Shown piece after piece: positions 7,322 through 14,575 of a stretch of DNA of 21,671 bases. Positions within the stretch are counted from its first letter, which is position 1. Every line of letters starts with the position of its first letter. This stretch comes from a virus. The DNA is taken from positions 1 to 21,671 of the IMG/VR virus record IMGVR_UViG_3300020195_000181, one strand, 5' to 3'. A program made the position numbers and the translations under genes. The notes beneath the pieces are model-generated. The model did not search any database and had not been told where the DNA came from. It saw nothing but the letters and a program-made list of their open reading frames with translations.

Positions 7322-8638
7322 GTGTCCAAGTTCGCCCTCGTCGCAGAGGAAGCCACCAAGAAGGCCGCCGCCAAGCGCGCCGAGGCCAACGCGCTCGCCG
7401 AGAAGGATGGCGGCCTCTCCAAGGAGGAGGCCGCTCGATTCGACGGCCTGCTCGCCGAGGCCGACGCCTTCGACGTCGAGGCCACCGCGAACCGCACCCG
7501 CGCCGACCGGCTCCAGGCCAACGGCTCCGCGCTCGCGAGCTACAGCCAGCCCCGCCCGCGGCAGGCTGCCAGCCCCGAAGGCGAGCCCCTCGTGGCGCGG
7601 GAGGCCTGGCGCGACGACCCCAAGTGTGGCTTCAAGGGCCCGCGGGACTTCCTCCTCACGGTCCTGGAGGCCCCGACCTCGCGGCGCCTGGACGACCGCC
7701 TGCGGTTCCTCTCGGCCGCGGGCTCCGACGAGCACGGCGAGTACAGCGACCCGCACGGGAACTTCCTGCTCCCGACCGGCTTCTCGCCCACGCTCATGAC
7801 CACCCCGACCGAGGCCGACCCGGTCGCGGGCCGCACCACGGCGCTCCCCATGACCTCGCCGGTGGTCGAGTGGCCCGCGCGCGTGGACAAGGACCACACG
7901 ACCTCGGTCAGCGGCGGGCTCACCGTCACGCGCAAGGCCGAGACGGTCGCGGCCGCCTCCAGCCGCATGAAGTTCGAGAAGATCCGCCTCTCGGTGGACG
8001 ACCTCTTCGGCGTCGCGATCGCCACGGAGCGCATCCTCACCGACTCGCCCATCTCGTTCGCAGCGCTGCTCGACGCCGGCTTCAACGACGAGTTCGCCGC
8101 GCGCATCCTCTTCGAGCGCCTCTACGGCTCGGGCATCGGCGAGTACCTGGGCGTGCTCAACTCGCCCTGCCTCGTCGCGATCGCGCGCAACACGGCGGCC
8201 TCGATCAAGGGGGCCGACATCCTGACGGCCCGCCGGCGCTGCTGGCGCTACAGCGAGGCCATCTGGCTCGCCAACCACGACACCTACGAGGACCTCGCCA
8301 AGGCGCACATCTCGGGCACCAACGGCGACGTGTTCCTCTTCAACCCCGCGCGCGGCGAGGACGTGCCCGACATGCTGCTCGGCCGCCCCGTGTTCTTCAC
8401 GGAGTTCGCCGAGACCAAGGGCACGAAGGGCGACCTGCTGCTGGGCGCCTGGTCCCAGTACCTGGAGGGGACCTACCAGACGACCGAGCGCGCCGAGTCG
8501 ATCCACGTCCGCTTCCTCGAGCACGAGCGCGTCTTCAAGTTCTGGCTCCGCAACGCCGGCGCCCCGTGGTGGAACGCCGCCCTCACGCCCAAGAAGGGCG
8601 CCGCCACCCTCAGCCCCTTCGTGACCATCGCGACGTAG
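7322..8638 (+). CDS. Major capsid protein (HK97 fold)
   Basis: A 438-residue protein that builds the icosahedral shell. Residues ~3-65 are an Ala/Glu/Lys-rich coiled coil (EEATKKAAAKRAEANALAEK), the delta domain expected to be removed by the upstream S49 protease. After a Pro/Gly linker, the HK97-fold body follows with PTGFSPTLMTTPTEADPVAG, the P-domain region with FEKIRLSVDDLFGVAIATER, and the C-terminal A-domain with RPVFFTEFAETKGTKGDLLL and ending in FVTIAT. The GTG start at 7322 is chosen over the upstream in-frame ATG (7289) because GAGGAGG (7309-7315) sits six bases before it. It is the only gene here with a long untranslated leader, consistent with separate or boosted expression. Confidence 0.92.
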   Translation: MSKFALVAEEATKKAAAKRAEANALAEKDGGLSKEEAARFDGLLAEADAFDVEATANRTRADRLQANGSALASYSQPRPRQAASPEGEPLVAREAWRDDPKCGFKGPRDFLLTVLEAPTSRRLDDRLRFLSAAGSDEHGEYSDPHGNFLLPTGFSPTLMTTPTEADPVAGRTTALPMTSPVVEWPARVDKDHTTSVSGGLTVTRKAETVAAASSRMKFEKIRLSVDDLFGVAIATERILTDSPISFAALLDAGFNDEFAARILFERLYGSGIGEYLGVLNSPCLVAIARNTAASIKGADILTARRRCWRYSEAIWLANHDTYEDLAKAHISGTNGDVFLFNPARGEDVPDMLLGRPVFFTEFAETKGTKGDLLLGAWSQYLEGTYQTTERAESIHVRFLEHERVFKFWLRNAGAPWWNAALTPKKGAATLSPFVTIAT

Positions 8639-8678
8639 CGCGCGAGGCACCCCCGCAACCCCCGCAGGAGATCTCCCC

Positions 8679-9131
8679 ATGGGCGTCAGCGTCCTCGGTA
8701 CGAACCGCTTCCTCGCCAACCACGCGGTGCGGCAGTACGACTTCGACCCCGACGGCGTCAACCCGGTCGACGTGGCCTGGGTGCCGTTCCGCGACTTCTT
8801 CGGCCTGGTGGTCACCTTCTTCCGGACCATCGGCACCGGGGCGGTGGACACCTTCCGCATCCTGGCCAACACCAAGGAGGACGGCTCGGGCACGGACGTG
8901 GTCGTGAAGGCGCACGCGCTCGCCGCGCAGCCCGACGCCGTCGGGGACCAGGTCCACCTGGAGGTGCTGGCCGAGGAGGTGCGCCAGGCGTGCACGGACG
9001 CCGGCGTAGTCCCGGCTGCGGTGAGCGCGCAGGTTGAGTTCGCCACGGCGACCGACGAGGGCGTGGTCACCTACGTGCGCTGGGGCCCGCGCTTCGCCAA
9101 GGACGGCCTGACGGCGGACATCGTGGCCTGA
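8679..9131 (+). CDS. Capsid-accessory protein candidate (150 aa, unknown family)
   Basis: A 150-residue protein between the capsid and head-tail connector genes. I do not recognise the family. It looks beta-rich, with hydrophobic alternation in PVDVAWVPFRDFFGLVVTFF and a C-terminal half of short strands (GVVTYVRWGPRF) around one helix (LAEEVRQACTDAGV). It has no signal peptide or membrane segment. The ATG at 8679 has AGGAG (8666-8670) upstream; that site lies in a perfect 10-bp palindrome, GGAGATCTCC (8667-8676). Its stop overlaps the next start as TGATG. Position suggests a head protein made in quantity: a decoration, stabilising or head-closure protein. This is inference from context only. 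Confidence 0.6.
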   Translation: MGVSVLGTNRFLANHAVRQYDFDPDGVNPVDVAWVPFRDFFGLVVTFFRTIGTGAVDTFRILANTKEDGSGTDVVVKAHALAAQPDAVGDQVHLEVLAEEVRQACTDAGVVPAAVSAQVEFATATDEGVVTYVRWGPRFAKDGLTADIVA

Positions 9132-9724
9132 TGCTCCCGCGGAAGGTCATCTCCGGGCCCGCCAAAGAGCCGCTCACGCTGGCCGAGGCGAAGCTCTGGT
9201 GCCGCATCACGACCGCGGCCGAGGACGACATCGTCCGGGCGCTCGTGGGGGCGGCCCGGAAGCGTGTGGAGCGCGGCACCGAGCTCGCGCTCCTCACGCA
9301 GACGGTGGAGGTCAAGGTCGACGGCTTCTGGGGCAGTTGCGCGATCGAGCTCCCGATGCCCCCGCTCCAGTCCGTGGAGTCGATCAAGTACCTGGACCCC
9401 GCGGGCGCCGAGCAGACGCTGGACCCCGCGACCTACGTCGTGAGCAACCACCGGCGCCCGGGGCGCGTGTGGCTCGCCCACGGGAAGTCCTGGCCGGCGA
9501 GCAGCCCCGAGCGCGAGGCCGTGACCGTCACGTTCAAGGCGGGCTTCGGCGACGAGCCCGCGGACTTGCTCGCGAAGGCCCCGAACCTCGTCCACGCCGT
9601 GCGGCTGCTCGTCGCGCACTACGACCGCCACCGCGAGGCCGTGCTCGCGGGCCTCGCCCCCGTCCTCGTGCCCGAGGGCATCGATGTGCTGCTGGCCGGC
9701 GAGCGCATCCCGGAGGCCGCGTGA
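9131..9724 (+). CDS. Head-tail connector protein (gp6-like/phiE125 gp8-type)
   Basis: A 197-residue protein expected to form the ring beneath the portal. The N-terminus LPRKVISGPAKEPLTLAEAKLWCRI and the following helix (EDDIVRALVGAARKRVERGTE) match the start of the phiE125 gp8/HK97 gp6-like connector family. The strand-rich middle carries LPMPPLQSVESIKYLDPAG and YVVSNHRRPGRVWL. A terminal helix covers NLVHAVRLLVAHYDRHREAV. These are hallmarks of this family, whose members are about 190-200 residues. The ATG overlaps the upstream stop (TGATG, 9129-9133). Its place after the capsid gene and before the head-tail adaptor agrees with the role. Confidence 0.85.
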   Translation: MLPRKVISGPAKEPLTLAEAKLWCRITTAAEDDIVRALVGAARKRVERGTELALLTQTVEVKVDGFWGSCAIELPMPPLQSVESIKYLDPAGAEQTLDPATYVVSNHRRPGRVWLAHGKSWPASSPEREAVTVTFKAGFGDEPADLLAKAPNLVHAVRLLVAHYDRHREAVLAGLAPVLVPEGIDVLLAGERIPEAA

Positions 9725-9858
9725 GGCCGAACCCGTACAGAGCAAGGCGTGAAGCGACTCGTGGGGAGCCCCCGCTGGAGACGTCGGCGGTGTTCGCCGG
9801 CGAGGGGACCACCCCGCGGGCACGCGCACGCCTGCTCCCTTCTTCCCCCGTGGAGTGA
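9721..9858 (+). CDS. Possible 45-aa basic protein filling the connector-decoration gap
   Basis: A GTG at 9721 lies in a GTGA overlap with the connector stop. It opens a 45-codon frame that ends three bases before the next ATG (9862), so it tiles the gap exactly like the other genes here. The product is Arg/Pro-rich (starts with M-R-P-N-P-Y-R-A-R-R) and matches no family I know. Against it, about 10 of 45 codons end in A or T, more than in the neighbouring genes. The stretch may instead be a non-coding leader. A small hairpin CGGCG-GTGTT-CGCCG (9785-9799) lies inside it. Confidence 0.3.
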   Translation: MRPNPYRARREATRGEPPLETSAVFAGEGTTPRARARLLPSSPVE

Positions 9859-9861
9859 CCC

Positions 9862-10287
9862 ATGGCTGACCTCGTTCTCACCGCTTCCCAGGTCAAGGCT
9901 GGCGCCGGCGCCGTCGAAGGCACGGGCGTCGCCGGGGCCACGGTCACGGCGGGTCAGTCCGTCTACGAGGACGCCACCGACGGGCGCATCAAGCTCGCCG
10001 ACAGCAACCTCTCGCTCGCGGCCGCCAAGGCCAAGGGGGTCGCGCTCCACGGGGCGCTGGCGAACCAGCCCGTCCGCTACCAGAAGGGTGGCAAGGCGAT
10101 CGTGGGCGCCGCTGCTGCGCCGGCCAAGGGGACGATCTACGTCGTCTCGGGAACGGGGGGCGGGATCGCCCCCGCGGCCGACCTCGCCTCGGGCATGCAC
10201 GCGACGATCCTCGGCGTGGGCGACGGCGACGGCGGCATCGACCTCGTCCCCGGAGGCCCGTTCGCCAGCGGGCACGCGGTGCCGTGA
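9862..10287 (+). CDS. Capsid decoration/cement-like protein (DUF2190-like)
   Basis: A 141-residue Ala/Gly-rich protein with short repeating beta strands. The pattern AGQSVYEDATDGRIKLAD, then AAAKAKGVALHGALANQPVR, then GTIYVVSGTGGGIAPAADL, then HATILGVG resembles small beta-barrel capsid cement/decoration proteins of the DUF2190 or lambda gpD-like type. Known members bind capsid surface sites and stabilise the expanded head. Lying among the connector genes rather than right after the capsid gene is slightly unusual. The ATG at 9862 has GGAG (9852-9855) upstream. The stop overlaps the next GTG (10284-10287). Family assignment is from pattern memory, so moderate. Confidence 0.6.
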   Translation: MADLVLTASQVKAGAGAVEGTGVAGATVTAGQSVYEDATDGRIKLADSNLSLAAAKAKGVALHGALANQPVRYQKGGKAIVGAAAAPAKGTIYVVSGTGGGIAPAADLASGMHATILGVGDGDGGIDLVPGGPFASGHAVP

Positions 10288-10610
10288 TGCGCCTGGGCGA
10301 GCTGCGCCACTTGCTGGTCCACGAGGTCGCGGTCGAGGACCGCGAGGCCGACGGCGGCGTCGTGACCCAGTGGGCGCCGCAGGGCGTGGCCTGGGGGAAG
10401 GTTGAGCCGCTCTCGGGGCGCAAGCTCGAGCTGGCCCAGCGCCAGGAGCCCCGCGTGACCCACCGAGTGACGCTGCGCTACCACCCGACGCTCCAGGCGC
10501 GCGACCGGCTCGTGTTCGAGGAGGGCCGCGCGCTCCACGTCCACTCCGTTCTCAACACGGACGAGGGGAGGGACGAGACGATCGTGCTCGCCGAGGAGGT
10601 CGCCACGTGA
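10284..10610 (+). CDS. Head-tail adaptor (head-tail joining protein)
   Basis: A protein of 107-108 residues, depending on whether GTG (10284) or the adjacent in-frame ATG (10287) is used. The sequence fits the phage head-tail joining family: MRLGELRHLLV, then GGVVTQWAPQGVAWGKVEPLSGRKLELAQR, then VTHRVTLRYHPTLQARDRLVFEEGRALHVHSVLN. The 'W-kVeplsGrE.--A.q' and 'h.v.iRy...l...drl' elements are typical of this ~110-residue beta-barrel. It would form the stopper ring between connector and tail. The GTGA overlap at the end (10607-10610) couples it to the tail terminator gene. Confidence 0.85.
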   Translation: MMRLGELRHLLVHEVAVEDREADGGVVTQWAPQGVAWGKVEPLSGRKLELAQRQEPRVTHRVTLRYHPTLQARDRLVFEEGRALHVHSVLNTDEGRDETIVLAEEVAT

Positions 10611-11017
10611 TCGACGAGGCCCTCCAGGACCACTGCCTCTCGGACGCGACGCTCCGGCGCCTCGTCGGGGACCGGATCTACCCCGAGTTCGCGCCGGCCT
10701 CGGCCCAGGTGCCCTACGTGCTGCGCTCGCGCCTGAGCAACCCGCCGCACGACCACCTGGCGGGCGAGGCCGCCATCGGGAGCCCGACCTACCAGTTCAC
10801 CGTCGTGGCCTCCTCGAACCGGGAACGGAACGAGATCGCTGGCGCGCTGCGCGCGTGCCTCTCGCGCTACTCGGGGCCGATGGGCACCGAGGACGTCGAG
10901 ATCTCCTCGCCCGAGGAGGCCGACGACGTCGAGACGGCCAGCGACGGCAGCGAGCGGCGGCTCTTCGTGCGCCGGATGGACTTCGAGGTGTGGCACGCCC
11001 GCGAGCCCGTGAGGTGA
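10607..11017 (+). CDS. Tail terminator/completion protein (DUF3168-type)
   Basis: A 136-residue protein likely to cap the tail tube and join it to the head. The opening DEALQDHCLSDATLRRLVGDRIYPEFAPASAQVPYVL follows the DUF3168 pattern (helix, 'vgdRIyp', then 'PYv'). It continues with SPTYQFTVVASSNRERNEIAGALRACL, a strand plus a long helix, as in lambda gpU-like terminators. The C-terminal strands end in RRMDFEVWH. The GTG start is inside a GTGA overlap with the adaptor gene. The tail tube gene follows after four bases. The order adaptor, terminator, tube agrees with the role. Confidence 0.82.
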   Translation: MIDEALQDHCLSDATLRRLVGDRIYPEFAPASAQVPYVLRSRLSNPPHDHLAGEAAIGSPTYQFTVVASSNRERNEIAGALRACLSRYSGPMGTEDVEISSPEEADDVETASDGSERRLFVRRMDFEVWHAREPVR

Positions 11018-11021
11018 CCCC

Positions 11022-11459
11022 GTGAGCAACAAGTTCGTCAGCGTCTCCAACGGCCTCAAGATCGCCTTCGGGAAGAGCGGCTTCCAGGCCGACATCCTCA
11101 CGGTCTCGCACTCGGGCATCGCCCGCGCGCTGATCGAGACGAGCCACATGGGCACGCCCGAGCCCAGCCAGGACGAGATCGGGGGGAAGACGTTCATCGT
11201 CGACCCGCTCGAGGACCCGGGGCAGCTCCAGCTCCAGGTGCACTACGACCCGAGCAACCCGCCCAAGCGCACCGACCCCGACGACCCCGAGGAGATCGAG
11301 GTCACGTACCGGCGCCCGAAGGGCGCGGCCACCGCGGCGCGCCTCGTGGGCCAGGGGTGGCTCCAGGAGTGGGGCGCAGAGATGAACCTGGGGGCCAAGA
11401 TGACCGCCACGCTGACGGTCAAGTTCACCGGCCTCCTCAACGTCGTGAAGGCGGCCTGA
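11022..11459 (+). CDS. Major tail (tube) protein
   Basis: A 145-residue protein placed between the tail terminator and the chaperone genes, where long-tailed phages encode the tube subunit. It is strand-rich. Near its N-terminus it has SVSNGLKIAFGKSGFQADILTVSHSGIARALIETSHMG, which resembles the 'is.i..pg.~~~~dtThmg' stretch of tube proteins. It ends GAEMNLGAKMTATLTVKFTGLLNV, which fits the 'm.a.ltikvTG' strand at the end of many tube proteins. The GTG at 11022 has GAGGTGA upstream; the next gene begins two bases after the stop. At 145 residues it is at the short end for tube proteins. Position and the terminal motif support the call; fold similarity was not computed. Confidence 0.78.
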   Translation: MSNKFVSVSNGLKIAFGKSGFQADILTVSHSGIARALIETSHMGTPEPSQDEIGGKTFIVDPLEDPGQLQLQVHYDPSNPPKRTDPDDPEEIEVTYRRPKGAATAARLVGQGWLQEWGAEMNLGAKMTATLTVKFTGLLNVVKAA

Positions 11460-11461
11460 CC

Positions 11462-11887
11462 ATGAGCAACCTGCGTGACCAGATCCTCGCGTCCAAGGGC
11501 CTCGCGCCCGTTCTCGTCCCCTGCCCCGAGTGGGGCGAGGGGATCGTTGTCCACGTCCACCCGCTCACCGCCGACCAGCGCGACGCCCTGGAGGAGGAGA
11601 GCACCGAGCTCGCCTCCCAGGCCGAGTTCGCCCCCGGCGCCGGGAGGAAGCGGCTCCACGCCCGGGCCGTCGTGCGCACGGCGCGCGACACCGAGGGGAA
11701 GCCGATCTTCCGCCTGGAGGACGTCGAGGCCCTCGCGTCGAAGGACGCGCGCGTCCTCGACCGCCTCTACCGCGTCGTGGACCGGCTCTCGGCCGTGAGC
11801 GAGGAGGAGGTGGTGGGCCTCCTGGGAAAATCCGTCGCGCCCCCTGGAGGCGCTTCCTCTTCCGACTCTGCCGCGAGCTCCACGTAG
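11462..11887 (+). CDS. Tail assembly chaperone, short form (gpG-like)
   Basis: A 141-residue protein, the zero-frame product of the tail chaperone locus. In lambda, gpG and the frameshifted gpGT coat the tape measure and recruit tube subunits. Here the N-terminal part has a strand (VLVPCPEWGEGIVVHVHPLTADQRDALEEE) and helices (EDVEALASKDARVLDRLYRVVDRLSA), as in related chaperones. After the frameshift site at 11824-11830, the zero-frame tail is a short Pro/Ser/Ala stretch with no structure. The ATG at 11462 follows the tube stop by two bases. Position between tube and tape measure genes, plus the slippery site, supports the call. Confidence 0.85.
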   Translation: MSNLRDQILASKGLAPVLVPCPEWGEGIVVHVHPLTADQRDALEEESTELASQAEFAPGAGRKRLHARAVVRTARDTEGKPIFRLEDVEALASKDARVLDRLYRVVDRLSAVSEEEVVGLLGKSVAPPGGASSSDSAASST

Positions 11888-12081
11888 CGAGCCCGCGCCT
11901 GCTCCTTGAGCAGCTGAGCTCCCGGGAGGTCTCCGAGTGGGATGCGTACTTCCGGTGGCTGGACGAGGGCGGGAGGCGGGCGAAGCCGCGTCCCCGCGCC
12001 GCGCCTCCGGGGGACGATCCGGCCCTCTCCTGGCAGCGGCTGCTCTCCTTCGCCGACCGCGTGAACACGAACCGGGGCTGA
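11462..12081 (+). CDS. Tail assembly chaperone, -1 frameshift fusion (gpGT-like)
   Basis: A -1 slip at GGGAAAA (11824-11830) joins codons 1-123 of the short chaperone to a second frame running 11830-12081, giving about 206 residues. The second frame (83 residues after the slip) begins IRRAPWRRFLFRLCREL. It contains LLEQLSSREVSEWDAYFRWL, a close match to the 'l...lsarE..eW.ay.r..p' segment typical of gpT-type C-terminal domains. It has no ribosome site of its own, which fits expression only by frameshifting. The ratio of short to fused form usually governs tail assembly. The stop lies one base before the next gene's ATG. This follows the well-known lambda G/GT model; the slip itself is inferred from sequence. 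Confidence 0.82.
11824..11853 (+). promoter_or_regulatory. Programmed -1 ribosomal frameshift signal
   Basis: The heptamer G-GGA-AAA (11824-11830) is in the X-XXY-YYZ register: zero-frame codons GGA (11825-11827) and AAA (11828-11830) re-pair as GGG and AAA after a slip. Lambda uses GGGAAAG at the same place. A hairpin GCGCC (11837-11841)/GGCGC (11849-11853) with a seven-base loop starts six bases after the slip site, the usual distance for a stimulatory structure. The -1 frame is open to 12081. Confidence 0.82.
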
Positions 12082-12082
12082 C

Positions 12083-12595
12083 ATGAGCACCACACGGTCC
12101 ATGGTCGTGCGCTTCGAAGGCGCGAAGGAGCTGGAGGAGGCCTTCAACGCGCTCGCGCTGGGCGCGCAGAAGAAGGTCTTCCGGCCGGCGCTGCGCGCCG
12201 GGGGGAAGGTGATCCTCGCCGCCATCCGGTCGCGCGTGCCCAAGAAGACCGGCAACCTCGCCAAGGCGATCAAGCTGCGCGCGAGCCGCCGCTCCCGGAA
12301 GGGCATCGGCGTCGCCGTGTTCGTGGACAAGGCGGTCCTGGCGCCCCGCAGGCAGCCCAAGAACGCGAAGCCCGGCACCACCGAGGGCTGGCACCCGGCC
12401 CACGTCGAGCTCGGCTACGTGAGGAAGACCAAGAACGGCACCTTCCACATCCCGCCGCGCTCGTTCATCCGGGCGGGGTTCGACGCCGTGAAGGAGCAGG
12501 CCCTGGCCGCCATCGAGGCCGAGGTCGGCCGGCGCATGGAGCTGATCTACGCGAAGCCCAAGGCGGCCGCGTCCCTCGACGAGGGAGGCGACTGA
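12083..12595 (+). CDS. HK97 gp10-like tail/neck protein
   Basis: A 170-residue protein of the HK97 gp10 family. It has RFEGAKELEEAFNALA and then a helix (KVFRPALRAGGKVILAAIRSRVPKKTGNLAKAIKLR) with the family's 'A.~.P..TG.L..si' motif, here VPKKTGNLAKAI. It continues with VAVFVDK, HPAHVELGYVRK and PPRSFIRAGFDAVKEQALAAI ('P..F..pa...~'). Members lie between head and tail, usually before the tube gene. Here it lies after the chaperones and before the tape measure, which is out of the usual order. The ATG at 12083 follows the chaperone-fusion stop by one base, and the ORF ends three bases before the tape measure GTG. Confidence 0.82.
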   Translation: MSTTRSMVVRFEGAKELEEAFNALALGAQKKVFRPALRAGGKVILAAIRSRVPKKTGNLAKAIKLRASRRSRKGIGVAVFVDKAVLAPRRQPKNAKPGTTEGWHPAHVELGYVRKTKNGTFHIPPRSFIRAGFDAVKEQALAAIEAEVGRRMELIYAKPKAAASLDEGGD

Positions 12596-12598
12596 GCC

Positions 12599-14575
12599 GT
12601 GGCCGGCACCCTTCGCAATCTCCGCGCGACCGCCTCGGCCGAGGTCAGCAACCTCGAGCAGGGGATGAAGCGCGCCGCCCAGGCCACGCGCCAGGTCGGG
12701 CAGGCCGCCGACGAGACGAGCCGCCGGGGCTCCCGGGCCATGGACGAGCTCGGCCGGCGCGGCAACGTCAGCATGGGCGTGCTGGCCACGGGCGGGCGCA
12801 ACGCCGTGAGCGGGCTGCTCCAGCTCGGCGACGTCGCCGGCGCCACCTCCAGCCGCGTGGGGAGCCTCGTCTCCACGATGGTCACGGGCTTCGCGGGCGG
12901 GGGTGCGATCGGGCTCGGGATCGCCGCGGTCACGAGCGCGCTCTCGTTCCTCGGCGCCGAGTCGCAGAAGGCCCGGGAGGAGCAGGAGCGGCTCCGGAAG
13001 GAGCAGGAGAAGGCCGCCGAGGAGGCCAAGCGCGCCGCAGAGCAGGCGCAGGAGCGCGCCAAGCAGAAGGCCGAGGAGCTCCTGCAGCTGCGCGACGAGA
13101 TCGAGCTCCTGAACGCCCGCACGGATGCCCAGCGGCGCGGCGTCGAGGGCCGGATCGCGCTCAGGAAGGCCGGCGCCAAGAGCCCCGAGCACGCGGCTCT
13201 GGAGGAGGACCGCCAGGAGGCCGAGTCCCGCAGGCGACGCCGGGAGGAGGACGAGAAGGCCTCCGAGGCCTCCGCTGCCCGGGTGCAGAAGGAGGCCGAG
13301 CAGCGAGCCGAGCGTGACCGCCGCGAGGCCGAGGCTCGACGTGAGGCCTCGCGCGCGCTCGTCGAGCAGGCCCGGCGCGAGTTCGACATCCTCACCCTCT
13401 CCCAGGAGCAGCTGGAGGCGAAGCGCCGCCAGAAGCTGATGCAGGACCTGATCAACGAGGGGAAGCGCGAGGAGGCCGAGGCGATCCGCCAGGCCATCGA
13501 GTACGAGAAGGCGACCAAGGGCCGGGAGGAGAAGGCCAAGGAGGAGAAGAAGGCCGCCGAGGAGACCAAGCGCGAGGAGGAGAAGCGCGTCGAGGTCCGC
13601 CGTCGTCTGGCTGAGGCCGCGGACGAGGAGGTCTCGAAGCTCCGAAACGAGCGCGCGCTTCTCGCCGCCGGGACCGACGAGCTCCGGAAGCGCGAGGAGC
13701 GCCGCCAGCGCGAGATCGAGCTGATCAAGCAGTACGGCTCTGAGGCCATGAAGGTGATCCAGGAGCAGCGCCGCTTCTGGGCCGAGGAGGACGCGCGCGA
13801 GGCCAAGCAGAAGTCCGACGCTGCCAAGGGCGCGAAGCAGAAGTCCCACCGCGAGAGCGCGGGCGTGGGCCTGGACCGCTTGGACGAGGAGGGGAACCTC
13901 GTCGAGGGGAGCCTCGCCGAGGCGCGGCAGGCCCGGAAGGACGCCACGCACCGCCAGAAGCGCGAGCGCGCGGCCAAGGGGCGGCGTATGGGGCGCTCGA
14001 TCCACGACGGGCGCTTCTCGGGCCTGGGTGGGATCCGCAGCGGCCGGCGCCTCGACCAGCGTGGCCCCGCCTCCTCTTGGTACGGCGGCGCGGGCGACAT
14101 GGGCGTGCGCGGCGGGGACGAGGGCGACGATGTCCCCGGCGCGCCCGGGCATCCCCACGAGAAGGACGGCGGCAACCGGGGCCCGAACGCGCCCCAGTTC
14201 CCCGGGCCCCCGCTCCCCGCGATCACGGAGTCGGGCGGGGCGCCCAAGGACGGGCGCGAGGAGGCGACGAAGGCGCTCGACGACACGGCCTCCGCGACGC
14301 GCGAGGCCGCGGACGCGCTCGGCGCCATCGCCCCCTCGGCCAAGGAGGCGGCCGACGGAGCGCGCAAGACCGCCGACGCCGCGGGCGAGCTGGGTGCGCC
14401 CGTGCAGGAGCTGGTGACGGGCCTCACGAACGCCGCCGAGGGCCTGGGCCAGGTGAAGGAGTCAGTCGGCGAGGCCGTGGGCGGCGTGACCCAGGTCGTC
14501 AAGGCCGTCAACGACCTCAAGAACGAGATGGCGAGGCTCAAGGCTGCCCTCGACCAGCTCCAGAAGGCGGCCTGA
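12599..14575 (+). CDS. Tape measure protein
   Basis: A 658-residue protein expected to set tail length and be ejected with the DNA. Residues 1-80 are helical and polar. A hydrophobic, Gly-rich segment spans about 87-119 (SLVSTMVTGFAGGGAIGLGI within it), the membrane-seeking part typical of tape measures. About 120-440 is a long Glu/Lys/Arg/Ala-rich coiled coil (EEQERLRKEQEKAAEEAKRA). A Gly/Pro/Arg-rich linker follows, and a final helical region with Ala-rich heptads runs from ~545 to the end. The GTG at 12599 is the first start after the gp10-like stop. At ~1.5 angstrom per residue the predicted tail is near 100 nm. No lytic transglycosylase or peptidase motif is evident. The stop overlaps the next ATG as TGATG. 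Confidence 0.85.
   Translation: MAGTLRNLRATASAEVSNLEQGMKRAAQATRQVGQAADETSRRGSRAMDELGRRGNVSMGVLATGGRNAVSGLLQLGDVAGATSSRVGSLVSTMVTGFAGGGAIGLGIAAVTSALSFLGAESQKAREEQERLRKEQEKAAEEAKRAAEQAQERAKQKAEELLQLRDEIELLNARTDAQRRGVEGRIALRKAGAKSPEHAALEEDRQEAESRRRRREEDEKASEASAARVQKEAEQRAERDRREAEARREASRALVEQARREFDILTLSQEQLEAKRRQKLMQDLINEGKREEAEAIRQAIEYEKATKGREEKAKEEKKAAEETKREEEKRVEVRRRLAEAADEEVSKLRNERALLAAGTDELRKREERRQREIELIKQYGSEAMKVIQEQRRFWAEEDAREAKQKSDAAKGAKQKSHRESAGVGLDRLDEEGNLVEGSLAEARQARKDATHRQKRERAAKGRRMGRSIHDGRFSGLGGIRSGRRLDQRGPASSWYGGAGDMGVRGGDEGDDVPGAPGHPHEKDGGNRGPNAPQFPGPPLPAITESGGAPKDGREEATKALDDTASATREAADALGAIAPSAKEAADGARKTADAAGELGAPVQELVTGLTNAAEGLGQVKESVGEAVGGVTQVVKAVNDLKNEMARLKAALDQLQKAA

Noticed and set aside
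7134-7799. 221-residue forward frame starting in the leader and overlapping the capsid gene
   Set aside because: It is out of frame with the capsid gene, has no ribosome site, and its product is Ser/Arg/Pro-rich shadow sequence.
8667-8676. Perfect palindrome GGAGATCTCC before the gene at 8679
   Set aside because: It contains the ribosome binding site and is only 10 bp with no loop, so chance plus the GGAG requirement explains it. Noted but not called an operator.
12599-14575. Lytic transglycosylase or peptidase domain inside the tape measure protein
   Set aside because: No catalytic motif is visible; the protein is coiled coil, a hydrophobic segment and Ala-rich helices.
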